The translations under genes and the position numbers were made by a program. The notes beneath the pieces were generated by a model. The model was not told where the DNA came from, searched no databases, and saw only the letters and a program-made list of their open reading frames with translations. A stretch of DNA of 50,905 nucleotides from a bacterium (lineage in GTDB: Bacteria > Babelota > Babeliae > Babelales > Vermiphilaceae): positions 1-50,905 of the forward strand of contig JAKBEL010000001.1 of NCBI GenBank assembly GCA_021833825.1, written 5' to 3'. Shown piece by piece: positions 33,658 to 42,614 of this stretch. Numbering within the stretch: position 1 is the first letter of the stretch; every line of letters starts with the position of its first letter.

Positions 33658-36120
33658 ATGAAGATGTATCAAAAATATTGTTTTATATTAGTTATAACAT
33701 TAATCTGTACTGAGATTAGAGCGAGCTTTCTCTCTGCTATGGACTCTTATGTGTCATGGCTACTGGAATATCCAGATATTGATAATGGCAATTGGCATAA
33801 ACCTGTATTTGATAGTTTATACCTTTCACAAAAGCCTTCGATATATGCCAGAGTTCTCAATGCTCTTGGTATTAAAAAATTTCCATATACCATAGAACTT
33901 TTTAAGCAATTGCTTGAAGAGATTGTTTTACAAAGAGAACCATCCGGTTTTGTCGGAGAGATTGTGCAGAAAGTCTTTCCAGGGTCTGATGAACAGATTG
34001 TTATTTTTGGTGATCTACAAGGAGCTTTGCATTCAAGTATTAGAGATCTAAAAAAGCTCGTCCAATTGGGTATTTTGTCAGAAAATCTAAAGGTTGCCCA
34101 GGGAAATTATATAGTATTTAATGGGAATGTTATTAACGGCTCTCCTTATAATCTTGAGACGCTTTTTATTGTTCTACAACTGATAAAAAAGAATCCATCA
34201 CAGGTTATATATATTAAAGGGTTTAAAGAGCAAGATGGACAGTTAGCAGATTCTGAGTTAATGCATCAGATTAGAGTTTTATTCTCTGATGCAGAAGCTC
34301 AAACTGTTGAGAGTTTATTGCGAAAGCTTTTTAATACATTACCATCAGCTCTTTATGTTATGCAAAATGATGGGAAAGGCATTCGTATTGATGCAAAGAC
34401 TACAAGCTTGCCTCTATATGATCATCAAAGTTCTAGGTTTTTAACAAATAGAGCTGAGCCATGGGCTATTAGCATCGATAATTTACCTAAAGAGACTTCG
34501 TCTATAGATATTCTTGCAAATATAACTGTTGATGATCTTTATAAAAAAATAGGATTTAAGCGACATTGGAATCGGGAGAGATCAATCTGGACTATATTTT
34601 CAAGTCCATCTGCATCGAATCGCATATTAAATGGCTTTTTAAATGATGCATTTGCGATTATTGAGACAGCTCCATTTATAGAAAATTGGAACATAACATT
34701 TTATTATCATGATGCATTAAAATCAGAACACTTTGAACCTCCTTCTACATATAGTCTTATCAAGGGTGATTTGCTCTATGGAAAGCGATTAGATATTTTT
34801 GATAGTAAAGATAAAGAGTATTTAAAACAGGAGGTTATTCAATTAGAGCAGAGGGCAAAAGAGCTTGAAAAGGAGTGTCAAAAAAGAGACGAGGAGATCA
34901 CATCCCCATCATTGTCGGCAACCGAGTCTTTTCAAGAAAAAGAGTTGGCTGCGGTACATGATGATATGATAGTATTTGGTTGTACATTAGATCTGTCAAA
35001 GGCTGTTCGTAGTCAAAGTATGAGTCTACAGGCTGGGCTTATGACAAAAATTAATGATAGTAATGAGGCGGGTGGGATTAATGGAAAACAGATACAACTT
35101 GTGTTCTTGGATGATCAATATACGCCTAATATAGCAAGAGATAATATTTTGAAATTTCTTAATGAATTTCATACCGATCTAATGTTAAGCCCGATTGGAA
35201 GTCCAACTCTGGAGAGTTATCTTGATTTAATTAAGCAGGGGCAAGTTTTGGTTTTATTTCCAGTTACGGGAGGCTATATTTTTAGATCGCAAGAGTTGAA
35301 AAATATTATTAATTTTAGGCCATCATATACAGATGAACTTCAGGCATTAACTGAATATTTGGTTGCAAATAAGAATGCTAAAAAATTTCTTATTTTTTAT
35401 CAGCATGATTCATATGGAGAACAGCCAAAAGCTGCAATAATTGCGACATTGAAAAGATTGAATATTGCACATTATTTAGAAATATTTTACGAGAGAAGCG
35501 ATCTTGATTTTGCTGAGCAGGTAAAAAAAATAAAAGATTTTGATCCAGATTCGATTGCATTTATAAGTACTACCGTTGCAACAGAGAATCTGATCAGGCA
35601 GTTAGGGACAAATTTTTTTATTGGTAAGAATATCTATGGTACTTCAAATAATTTTGGAGAGGCATCATTTAGAACTTTTATGCAATTGAAGGGTCTTGAT
35701 TTTTATGTTGCTAATGTCGTGCCGAATCCTTTAAGTAGTGATCTTGAGCTTGCAGTAGAATTTCGTAATAAGGCAAAAAAGAACAATATTATAGTAGATA
35801 CAATTTCATTTGAAGGTTATTTGATGGCCTCTTTGACACTCTATATTTTGGAGCAGATAAAACCTCCTTTGACGCAGGATAAAATTATCAATTTTATAAG
35901 AGCTATGAAAAATTTTGATTTTAAAGGGCTTCATCTTAATTTTGATATAGAGCGCAACTGTTTATCCACCAATTTATGGATATCTGAAGGGTTTAATGAA
36001 AAATGGATTCAAATTGCTTTAAAGCCTATTGATTATAAAGATGCTATTAGAACCTCTGAAGATAATGTTCAAGTGAATTATGGGGATACAGTTGACAAGA
36101 TAGCGCCATCAGACAAATAG
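33658..36120 (+). CDS. Pseudo-phosphoesterase fused to periplasmic-binding domain, B
   Basis: 820 aa, signal peptide about 1-22. The first half (about 25-410) is homologous to paralogue A: FGDLQGALHSSIRDL (118-122 for the GDxHG box), FNGNVINGSPYNLETL, IKGFKEQDG, FNTLPSALYVM and WTIFSSPS. A charged coiled linker (about 395-430) leads to a type-I periplasmic binding domain (about 435-790) of the LIVBP/Peripla_BP_6/ANF-receptor kind: LQAGLMTKINDSNEAGGING, VFLDDQYTPN, SPIGSPTLESYLDLI, LIFYQHDSYGEQ and SIAFISTTVATE. No ABC transporter is near. I infer a ligand sensor or scavenger. It is 32 bp from paralogue A. Confidence 0.82.
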   Translation: MKMYQKYCFILVITLICTEIRASFLSAMDSYVSWLLEYPDIDNGNWHKPVFDSLYLSQKPSIYARVLNALGIKKFPYTIELFKQLLEEIVLQREPSGFVGEIVQKVFPGSDEQIVIFGDLQGALHSSIRDLKKLVQLGILSENLKVAQGNYIVFNGNVINGSPYNLETLFIVLQLIKKNPSQVIYIKGFKEQDGQLADSELMHQIRVLFSDAEAQTVESLLRKLFNTLPSALYVMQNDGKGIRIDAKTTSLPLYDHQSSRFLTNRAEPWAISIDNLPKETSSIDILANITVDDLYKKIGFKRHWNRERSIWTIFSSPSASNRILNGFLNDAFAIIETAPFIENWNITFYYHDALKSEHFEPPSTYSLIKGDLLYGKRLDIFDSKDKEYLKQEVIQLEQRAKELEKECQKRDEEITSPSLSATESFQEKELAAVHDDMIVFGCTLDLSKAVRSQSMSLQAGLMTKINDSNEAGGINGKQIQLVFLDDQYTPNIARDNILKFLNEFHTDLMLSPIGSPTLESYLDLIKQGQVLVLFPVTGGYIFRSQELKNIINFRPSYTDELQALTEYLVANKNAKKFLIFYQHDSYGEQPKAAIIATLKRLNIAHYLEIFYERSDLDFAEQVKKIKDFDPDSIAFISTTVATENLIRQLGTNFFIGKNIYGTSNNFGEASFRTFMQLKGLDFYVANVVPNPLSSDLELAVEFRNKAKKNNIIVDTISFEGYLMASLTLYILEQIKPPLTQDKIINFIRAMKNFDFKGLHLNFDIERNCLSTNLWISEGFNEKWIQIALKPIDYKDAIRTSEDNVQVNYGDTVDKIAPSDK

Positions 36121-36166
36121 TTCACAAGCAATAGAAGCGCGCTCATTTTAAGTTAGGTTGGTTGTT

Positions 36167-38533
36167 ATGAATTATTATGTTATATATTTTACTTTTTTTA
36201 TACATTCTTTTTTAGGAGCTGTTTATACCTTTGATCGTTTGTCAGATATTATAGAATATGCAAATAGTCTACCCGAGTCTCCTTCTTATTCTTTATCTGA
36301 TAAAGGTTTTCCTGAATTTAGTGCATTTAATAAATCCTATAGATCGAGCTATTTCATGCGAATGCTCACATTTTTCGGATTTAAAAAAGATGTAGATATA
36401 GATCATTTTTCAAAGAGATTGCACTACTTGATTAATCAGCGAGAGCTGACTGGATATTTTGATGAATTTGTACAAAAATTTTTCATTAAAGATCAGATTG
36501 ACTGGTATATTTGGGGTCCATTATATGGTGCATTTCATTCATTGGTAAGAGCTTTGCAAGATTTACAATCAAAGAAGATTATTGATAATGATCTCAAGAT
36601 TATCAATCCTATGAGCAATTTTGTTTTTTCCGGCAATATAACCTCTTATTCTCCTTATGGAATAGAGACATTTTATCTCTTGTTGACGCTCTTAGAGCGC
36701 AATCCAGATCAAGTCTTTTTGTTGCGAAGAAAGGGGGATGACCTGCTGGGTCTTTATAATATAAAAAATGAACTGCAAGAACGATTTAATATATCATCTG
36801 TATCTATTGAAAAGAATATAGAGCGATTCTCAAATACATTACCATTAGCTCTTTATTTAATCTCATCAGATGGAGATATTCTTCGCATTTCTGATTCTGC
36901 CAAGCATTCTAAATTGCAAGAGGAGTTATGGAAATATTTTTTTGAAGACCGCACCAATGAGAGCCTTAAAATAAAGGATATAGAGACCTCTTCTGAAAAA
37001 ATAACGTTAAAATCATTTATAGAATTATATACTGTTTCACAATCGACAGATCAATTAAATAGATTGCATTATGCTCAGCATGATGATGATAAGAAGGTTT
37101 GGGATCTCTTTTCTAGCCCTGTTGAATATTTTAAAACTAGATTCAATTTTCATTATGATAGCTTTGTTGTTTTGACTACAGGAACATATTTTATGAATTG
37201 GCAAGTGGGTCTTTTTGCACAAGATCTTAATGTAATGAATGGATTTATAAAGACCCGAGTTTTTAATATTTTATCTGGTCAAGAACTCTATTCATTGAAC
37301 CAAAATGATCGAATTGAATATTTAAAACACGAGATTCAGCATGCTCAAGCGATTGAAGAAGAATATAAAAAAAACTGTAATGTTGTAGAGAAGAGTTCTG
37401 TTGAATTAGTATCTTCAAAAAAGACTTCAGATCAACCCCAAAAGCAGCAAAATGTCCTGCCTGTTGGAACTTCTACCGATTTCTCTAAATCTTTAAAAGG
37501 CTGGTCAAAGCTTTTGAAAAAAGGATTATTATTAGCTATAGATAATGCAAATAGTAGTGGTGGAATTGATGATACACAGATACAATTGATTTTTTTAAAT
37601 GATGCGTATGATCCTAAATTGACCAGAGTTAATATCGAGACTCTTCTAAATGATTTCCATGCTGATATGACATTAGGTTCTAATGGAACCGCTAATCTTG
37701 AAGCTTATCTTGATCTGGTAAAGGAGCAAAAGGTATTAGCAATCTTTCCTAATACAGGTGCTTTTAGAGATCCAGAGTTACGATATGTTCTTCATTTTGG
37801 CCCATCTTATAAAGATGAAGGATATGCAGTGACGCGATACGCTCTGTCAAAAGCAAATTATGAGCGATTTGCAATTTTGTATCAGAATGATGGATATGGA
37901 TTAGAGCTTTTGGCTGGCGCTAAGCAGGCGTTAAATAATGTTGAAGGTAAGCAGGTTATTGAAATACCTTATGATCCAATGACAGCAGATATTTTAGAAC
38001 AAGTAAATCAGATAAGAGATTTTAAGCCAGATGTTATTGTTCTCTTTTCATTACCCACTATTACGCAAATTTTAATACGTCAGTTGGGAGCGAAATTTTT
38101 GCGTAATAAGCTTTTTATAGGAAATAATAGATTAGGAGATCGTTCATTTGCCAATTTTTTACAGGAGCAGGCTCTTACTGTTATTATTCCTCAACTGGTT
38201 CCTAATCCTAAAACAAGTGAAACTTCTTTAGCTCAGGAGTTCAGAGAGTTTGCTCATGCACAGAATGTGCCGATTGATGCAACCTCATTGATGGGTTATT
38301 TGCAAGGACTACTATTTTTAGACATTCTAAAAAATATAAAAAGACCATTTACTAAAGATAGGTTTGTTGAAAAATTTGAATCGATTCATGATTATATATT
38401 TAAGGGGTTAACATTTAATTTTGATCCACAAAAAAGACAGTTATCTCATGTAATATGGATTGATACTGGGGATGATAATTGGATTGAACAGAGGGTTGAT
38501 ATAGTTTCTAAATCAGAATCTATAGAGAGATAA
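36167..38533 (+). CDS. Pseudo-phosphoesterase fused to periplasmic-binding domain, C
   Basis: 788 aa from ATG 36167 (an in-frame TTG lies at 36158). Same architecture as paralogue B. The phosphoesterase half is the most decayed: WGPLYGAFHSLVRAL for the first box, FSGNITSYSPYGIET for the second, and LRRKGDD for GNHE, so no metal site remains. The binding domain (about 430-775) has KGLLLAIDNANSSGGIDD, LIFLNDAYDPKLTR, SNGTANLEAYLDLVK, AILYQNDGYGLEL and VIVLFSLPTITQ. B and C align along their whole length, so the fusion came before their duplication. C ends 1 bp before paralogue D. Confidence 0.82.
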   Translation: MNYYVIYFTFFIHSFLGAVYTFDRLSDIIEYANSLPESPSYSLSDKGFPEFSAFNKSYRSSYFMRMLTFFGFKKDVDIDHFSKRLHYLINQRELTGYFDEFVQKFFIKDQIDWYIWGPLYGAFHSLVRALQDLQSKKIIDNDLKIINPMSNFVFSGNITSYSPYGIETFYLLLTLLERNPDQVFLLRRKGDDLLGLYNIKNELQERFNISSVSIEKNIERFSNTLPLALYLISSDGDILRISDSAKHSKLQEELWKYFFEDRTNESLKIKDIETSSEKITLKSFIELYTVSQSTDQLNRLHYAQHDDDKKVWDLFSSPVEYFKTRFNFHYDSFVVLTTGTYFMNWQVGLFAQDLNVMNGFIKTRVFNILSGQELYSLNQNDRIEYLKHEIQHAQAIEEEYKKNCNVVEKSSVELVSSKKTSDQPQKQQNVLPVGTSTDFSKSLKGWSKLLKKGLLLAIDNANSSGGIDDTQIQLIFLNDAYDPKLTRVNIETLLNDFHADMTLGSNGTANLEAYLDLVKEQKVLAIFPNTGAFRDPELRYVLHFGPSYKDEGYAVTRYALSKANYERFAILYQNDGYGLELLAGAKQALNNVEGKQVIEIPYDPMTADILEQVNQIRDFKPDVIVLFSLPTITQILIRQLGAKFLRNKLFIGNNRLGDRSFANFLQEQALTVIIPQLVPNPKTSETSLAQEFREFAHAQNVPIDATSLMGYLQGLLFLDILKNIKRPFTKDRFVEKFESIHDYIFKGLTFNFDPQKRQLSHVIWIDTGDDNWIEQRVDIVSKSESIER

Positions 38534-38534
38534 A

Positions 38535-39938
38535 ATGGAGAATAATATGATGTATAATAATGATAAATTTGTGCTCTATTTTCTATTTATTCTAATATCG
38601 CTATTGAAATCATCAAATGGTTATGCATTTATAGCTTTAGCTGATCTAGTAAGATATTCGCACGCTGTTCCTGAAAATATCCATGAGGTAGATATTGCTA
38701 AAAATGTAACCTATACTTCATGGTTCATGTCGATAAAAAAAAATATTATAGAGAGCTTGGGTTTTAAGCGAGACTCCTTAATTTCTGTTCAGACATTAGA
38801 GAAACTTCTAAAAGAGATTGGTTACCAAAGAGAGCTTGATTATCCTAAGGGACGATTTATTCAAAAAATATTGCCAAGTCCAGAGAGTTCTCTTGTTGTC
38901 TGGGGTGAATTAGATGGGGCATTTCATTCTTTAATACGGGATTTGCAACAATTAAAAGAGATGGGCTTGATTAATGATCAATTGAAAGTTTTATCAAAAA
39001 CAACCTATTTTATATTTAATGGAAATCTTATTGAGAGATCATCTTACGCTTTGGAGACATTGACAATTGTTCTCTATTTGATGCATCAAAATCCACGAAA
39101 TGTTATCTACATAAAGGGATATAAAGAGGATAAAGAGCATTGGATAGATCTTAATTTGTTGAAGAAATTTGATAATCGTGTCGATAAAGCATCTATTGAT
39201 CAATTGTCAGACCTTTTGCGAACATTTTTTAGCAGTCTGCCATTGGCTCTCTATCTTATAGCGCCTGATCAAAGAGAGAGGGATGATAAAAAGTTGGTCA
39301 GAATCTCTTACTTTGCACCAGAATCGCTTGAATTTCAAGAGGCTGATATTCCCTATTTTTTTGATATGTATGCAGATTCTTCGTTATTATTGTCAGAGAG
39401 AAGCTATAAAAAAACATCAATAATTCCCTATGTTGCATCATCGATTTATATTGAGAGCCCAGATAAAGAGCTTATAAGTTCTAAAGGTTTAGCTCTACGA
39501 TCAAAAGATCCTAATACAGCTTGGCTTACGGTTTCCAGCCCTACCAATAGATATAAGGGACTATATCAGTTTTTTAATGATGCTTTTGTGATTATAAAAA
39601 CAGCAGCAGAGCTCTCTGAATGGACAATCACTCTATATTATCAAGATGTAAGAAAGTTAACTGGATTTCAGCAGGATCCATCACGGTTTTTGGTTGGCGG
39701 GCAGTTGACTAGCAAAGATCTTCAGGAAAAGGTTATTAAACTTTCAGAAAGGTTAAATACGATTAATAAAAACATTGAAAGTATAAAGAAAAATTGTGTT
39801 TTGCCACACATGTTTGATTCAGAGCAATCTCTTTTGTCAGCGCCAGTTGTGCAAGAGACATCTTTTTACGATTATAGACTGTTTAAACATAATCTTAGTC
39901 TAAATTATTTGAACAATGCTTATAGATTCGGCTGCTAA
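38535..39938 (+). CDS. Secreted pseudo-phosphoesterase, paralogue D
   Basis: A 467-aa protein with a signal peptide (hydrophobic core FVLYFLFILISLLKSS; ATGs at 38535, 38547 and 38550 are all possible starts). Only the phosphoesterase-like domain is present: WGELDGAFHSLIRDL, FNGNLIERSSYALETL, IKGYKEDKEHW, FSSLPLALYLI and WLTVSSPTNRY. No intact set of metal ligands can be seen. The C-terminus (about 425-467) is a short unrelated tail ending FGC. It resembles paralogue A in lacking the ligand-binding domain, and I find no trace of that domain in the 521 bp after it. Last gene of the channel cluster. Confidence 0.75.
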   Translation: MENNMMYNNDKFVLYFLFILISLLKSSNGYAFIALADLVRYSHAVPENIHEVDIAKNVTYTSWFMSIKKNIIESLGFKRDSLISVQTLEKLLKEIGYQRELDYPKGRFIQKILPSPESSLVVWGELDGAFHSLIRDLQQLKEMGLINDQLKVLSKTTYFIFNGNLIERSSYALETLTIVLYLMHQNPRNVIYIKGYKEDKEHWIDLNLLKKFDNRVDKASIDQLSDLLRTFFSSLPLALYLIAPDQRERDDKKLVRISYFAPESLEFQEADIPYFFDMYADSSLLLSERSYKKTSIIPYVASSIYIESPDKELISSKGLALRSKDPNTAWLTVSSPTNRYKGLYQFFNDAFVIIKTAAELSEWTITLYYQDVRKLTGFQQDPSRFLVGGQLTSKDLQEKVIKLSERLNTINKNIESIKKNCVLPHMFDSEQSLLSAPVVQETSFYDYRLFKHNLSLNYLNNAYRFGC

Positions 39939-40459
39939 AGGCATTAAAAAGTAGTTTATTGTCGACAGGCTTTGCATTTCATAATATGTTTTTTCAAAAA
40001 AATTTGATTTATGGTTTATCATACTGTAAAGTAGAAACCAATTTAAAGAACATTTAAGCAAGGTTCTTTCAATAGTCCGGCATAGCTATATAAAGCGACG
40101 ACGGAAATAAGTGTTTAAGACAAGTTAGTGCATTTTATTACAGCAAAAAAGACGATCTATCTATAATACATTTATATCTTGAAAATTGTATTATCAGACA
40201 TATCTCGTTATCTCCTGTAGAAGCAATTCTTGTATAACATCAGTTCCAAACAAATATGTGAGAGTGTGGGCTATTGATTTCATAAGCAGTATAGCTTCTT
40301 ATGAAATCAATTTCAGAAGCATAGGAGTGTAGCATTGAAGCTAAAATACGACTATGTAACTGAAAGGGCTGATATGGCATAAATAGCAATCTTTGCATTA
40401 AGAAATTGATTAAGACAACGTATTATACAAAATATATTTTCTCAAGAAGGAATTGAATT
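39939..40459. other. 521-bp intergenic region
   Basis: AT-rich, many stops in every frame, no coding frame that I trust. The notable element is the perfect hairpin at 40273-40311. TATAAT-like boxes occur (for example 40159-40164), but none with a convincing -35. AAGAAGGA at 40444-40451 is the ribosome binding site of the next gene. Confidence 0.6.
40273..40311. repeat. Perfect 14-bp inverted repeat / hairpin
   Basis: ATTGATTTCATAAG at 40273-40286 pairs perfectly with CTTATGAAATCAAT at 40298-40311 across an 11-nt loop. No T tract follows on either strand, so it is not a standard terminator. It may be a protein-binding operator, an RNA element or the edge of a lost mobile element. Confidence 0.7.
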
Positions 40460-40981
40460 GTGAAACGATTACTCATTATTTTAATGTCATGTTTTTCGGC
40501 TATTAACGCTGGTGATTTAATTATTCAAAAGTTTCCATCTCATTACAATATATCTACTAAGCAGTTTAATGCCGATATACCAAACTATATGGTAAGTAAA
40601 CAGGTAAGATCAATGGATCCTACTAAACTTGCTGCTGTTCTTAATTCTGGTAATGCTTACTTAGATATCAATGAATGTTCTGATGGGCAATATTTTATGG
40701 ATATCAAAGGAAGGCTTAGAGGGGGCGGATTGATGGGGGTTTTGGCTTCATATGCAGCAACTAAAGTTGCACCTGCTATAGTCATTCTTCCTACTGCAGC
40801 ATTTTTATATACTGGTAAGGCCATTGCCCATGCTAAAGGTGGTCCTCTAATGGGAGATGCTTATCAGAAAACTGTAATTGATCCTATCTTGCCTAAAGTG
40901 GTTGAGTATAGTTTTGCCTGTGCAGATACAATTGCTCCATATGTAGCAACTGTAACTGCAATCGTGACTGGACCTGTATAG
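40460..40981 (+). CDS. Small secreted protein with Gly-rich hydrophobic C-terminal half
   Basis: 173 aa from GTG 40460, with AAGAAGGA upstream and a signal peptide (about 1-17, ending INAG). Residues about 18-85 are soluble and end in GRLRGGGLMG, followed by a hydrophobic Ala/Gly-rich half with two possible membrane segments (VLASYAATKVAPAIVILPTA and IAPYVATVTAIVTGPV). A secreted protein with a hydrophobic, glycine-rich C-terminus could insert into membranes, as some bacteriocins and effectors do, but I recognise no family. It is 18 bp upstream of another small secreted gene, so the pair is probably one operon. Confidence 0.75.
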   Translation: MKRLLIILMSCFSAINAGDLIIQKFPSHYNISTKQFNADIPNYMVSKQVRSMDPTKLAAVLNSGNAYLDINECSDGQYFMDIKGRLRGGGLMGVLASYAATKVAPAIVILPTAAFLYTGKAIAHAKGGPLMGDAYQKTVIDPILPKVVEYSFACADTIAPYVATVTAIVTGPV

Positions 40982-40999
40982 TGTATCAAAGGATAAAAT

Positions 41000-41356
41000 A
41001 TGTTTAAGAAATTAGTATTAATAGGACTATTTGGTATAAGTACGTTGAATGCAGAAGATATTTGCGTCCAAACGGGATTTGTTCAAAAGATTAAAAATAG
41101 TTCAGCAATAGCTAAGATTGTGGCAATCATACCTTGTTTTATAACATTTTTTTCTTTACATCATTTAACGAAAATATATAAAGATAATCCGTATATGGTC
41201 GATAGAGTTAATGTGGCCAACAATGTTAAATGGTTAACATTTGTTATAGGCGCATTTTTATTTAGATGGTTACTTGAATTTAATCTTAAGAATTCATGTA
41301 ATCCATGTCACAATGAATGTGATGATATTAATCGATCAGAGCAAATATTGGGATAA
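41000..41356 (+). CDS. Small membrane protein with Cys-rich tail
   Basis: 118 aa; signal peptide (about 1-18, MFKKLVLIGLFGISTLNA). Two further hydrophobic helices follow (about 38-56, AIAKIVAIIPCFITFFSLHH, and 76-92, WLTFVIGAFLFRWLLEF) and a short tail with three cysteines (CNPCHNEC). The ribosome binding site is AAAGGATAAAAT before ATG 41000. It may be a membrane partner of the preceding protein. No known family. A convergent gene begins 100 bp downstream. Confidence 0.75.
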   Translation: MFKKLVLIGLFGISTLNAEDICVQTGFVQKIKNSSAIAKIVAIIPCFITFFSLHHLTKIYKDNPYMVDRVNVANNVKWLTFVIGAFLFRWLLEFNLKNSCNPCHNECDDINRSEQILG

Positions 41357-41457
41357 GATCAGAACTTTATAACTGATACATCTAAAATTCAATGATTCTT
41401 ATCTAGAATGTTGAAGATTATATCTCTCAAAAAATTTTAATCTTTTGGGGGAACTTT

Positions 41458-41979
41458 TTATACTGGCCAACCAATAGAGCAATCGATATGGGGATCTTCT
41501 AATGGCTTATGTTTTACAAAAAAATGGATTTTTTGTAATGGATATAATGGTGCAATAGTTTTGCATAATGCCTCTAACAGGTGAGTCTTTGTAATAATTG
41601 GACTATTTTTTTTAAAAGGTTTTCTATCAAATGATATAAAGGCTTCCGATTCAGATTGATTAATAATAACAGTCTCTGCAGTGATGATTTGTGATATGAT
41701 GCCCTCTTCATATAAAAGAGTCAATAGGTGGTTGGTAATATAATGAATGTTCTGTTGGCTGTTATTAACCCATATACTTTGAATAGTATCATCTTGCCAT
41801 TGGTCATGTTTCCAATAATAGAGATGAATCTCTTTGTGGGTCTTTGTAGATGAGAATGTAGTTTTTTTGAATTGCGGACCGAGCCAGATGAGCCATTCTT
41901 GTTGTATAATAAAAAAGAGGCATGCACTAAGAATGCTGTATATAAAGATTGTTTTTACATGTCGTTTAGATATAAGCAT
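41458..41979 (-). CDS. GerMN-domain-like secreted protein
   Basis: The start is placed at ATG 41979 (MLISKRHVKTIFIYSILSA), with the signal anchor at about 8-26; a start at 42024 would lie deeper in the preceding gene. The 173-aa protein resembles a GerMN domain: IHLYYWKHDQWQDD as first strand, NIHYITNHLLTLLYEEG as the helix, EAFISFDRKP as the next strand, THLLEALCKTIAPLYP as the second helix, and KIHFFVKHKPL at the end. GerMN domains often occur beside or fused to Amidase_3 enzymes in envelope proteins, which fits the amidase-like gene just upstream (25-nt overlap). Last gene of the minus-strand operon. Confidence 0.6.
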   Translation of the reverse strand: MLISKRHVKTIFIYSILSACLFFIIQQEWLIWLGPQFKKTTFSSTKTHKEIHLYYWKHDQWQDDTIQSIWVNNSQQNIHYITNHLLTLLYEEGIISQIITAETVIINQSESEAFISFDRKPFKKNSPIITKTHLLEALCKTIAPLYPLQKIHFFVKHKPLEDPHIDCSIGWPV

Positions 41980-42614
41980 ATTTTCTCTAATGATTCTGCA
42001 ATAGGTTTTACGCACTCTGACCAATGGTCTGGGTCTTTCAATCCAATCTCAATACATACTCCAGGAGCAATAATTCCCTTTAATGATTTACATGGAATTC
42101 CTATGGGGTCATGAAGATCATAATAACGATCGAACATGTTATCAGATAAACTTTTTTTAAAATGACGAGCAAAGTGATCTGTCTTTGTGCTGCTGGCAAT
42201 GTGTGCTTTTTCAAAAGGAACGAATGTTGTTGTTGTTGAGTGATTCCATGATTCAGCTTTATAATAAAAAAAGTGCATTTGCGGTCTGAGTTTTTCTGTT
42301 TGATAGACTTGGAATCGTATGAATAGATCAATGTTCAATTGATTAGCACATTGAGCTTTTTCAATCTGTTCAATCTGCTGGCCTGGAATTCTGCTGAGTA
42401 AAATGAGGAACTTGGATGTTCCTTTTTCAAGCTCTTGTTTTATTGCTTGAGTATATTTTATGGTAATAGTTCGTTCATATTGATCTTTAATCAGGCGCCC
42501 TGAATCTCTCAGGTCGCCTGCTGGATCGAGCATAATAACAATAGGTTTATGTTTGCCCGATATGCATAAAATATGTAATAAAGAATATATTACGATCGCT
42601 CTTTTTAACGACAT
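41955..42614 (-). CDS. Degenerate Amidase_3-like protein
   Basis: 219 aa, signal peptide about 1-20. The pattern follows N-acetylmuramoyl-L-alanine amidases: IVIMLDPAGDLRDSGR (25-40) where active enzymes have DPGHGG; E47, the second zinc ligand; SRIPGQQIEQIEKAQCANQL for the usual TR..D..V.L..R...AN; DLFIRFQ, where the ligand His of SIHAN is missing; and CIEIGL with E189, the catalytic Glu. With both zinc histidines gone it is probably a non-catalytic peptidoglycan-binding or regulatory protein. It overlaps recD2 by 10 nt and the GerMN-like gene by 25 nt. Confidence 0.6.
   Translation of the reverse strand: MSLKRAIVIYSLLHILCISGKHKPIVIMLDPAGDLRDSGRLIKDQYERTITIKYTQAIKQELEKGTSKFLILLSRIPGQQIEQIEKAQCANQLNIDLFIRFQVYQTEKLRPQMHFFYYKAESWNHSTTTTFVPFEKAHIASSTKTDHFARHFKKSLSDNMFDRYYDLHDPIGIPCKSLKGIIAPGVCIEIGLKDPDHWSECVKPIAESLEKICLYLNDM

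Noticed and set aside
39939-40459. Possible relic of a ligand-binding domain after paralogue D
   Set aside because: Read in all frames on both strands; no stretch resembles the domain in B or C.
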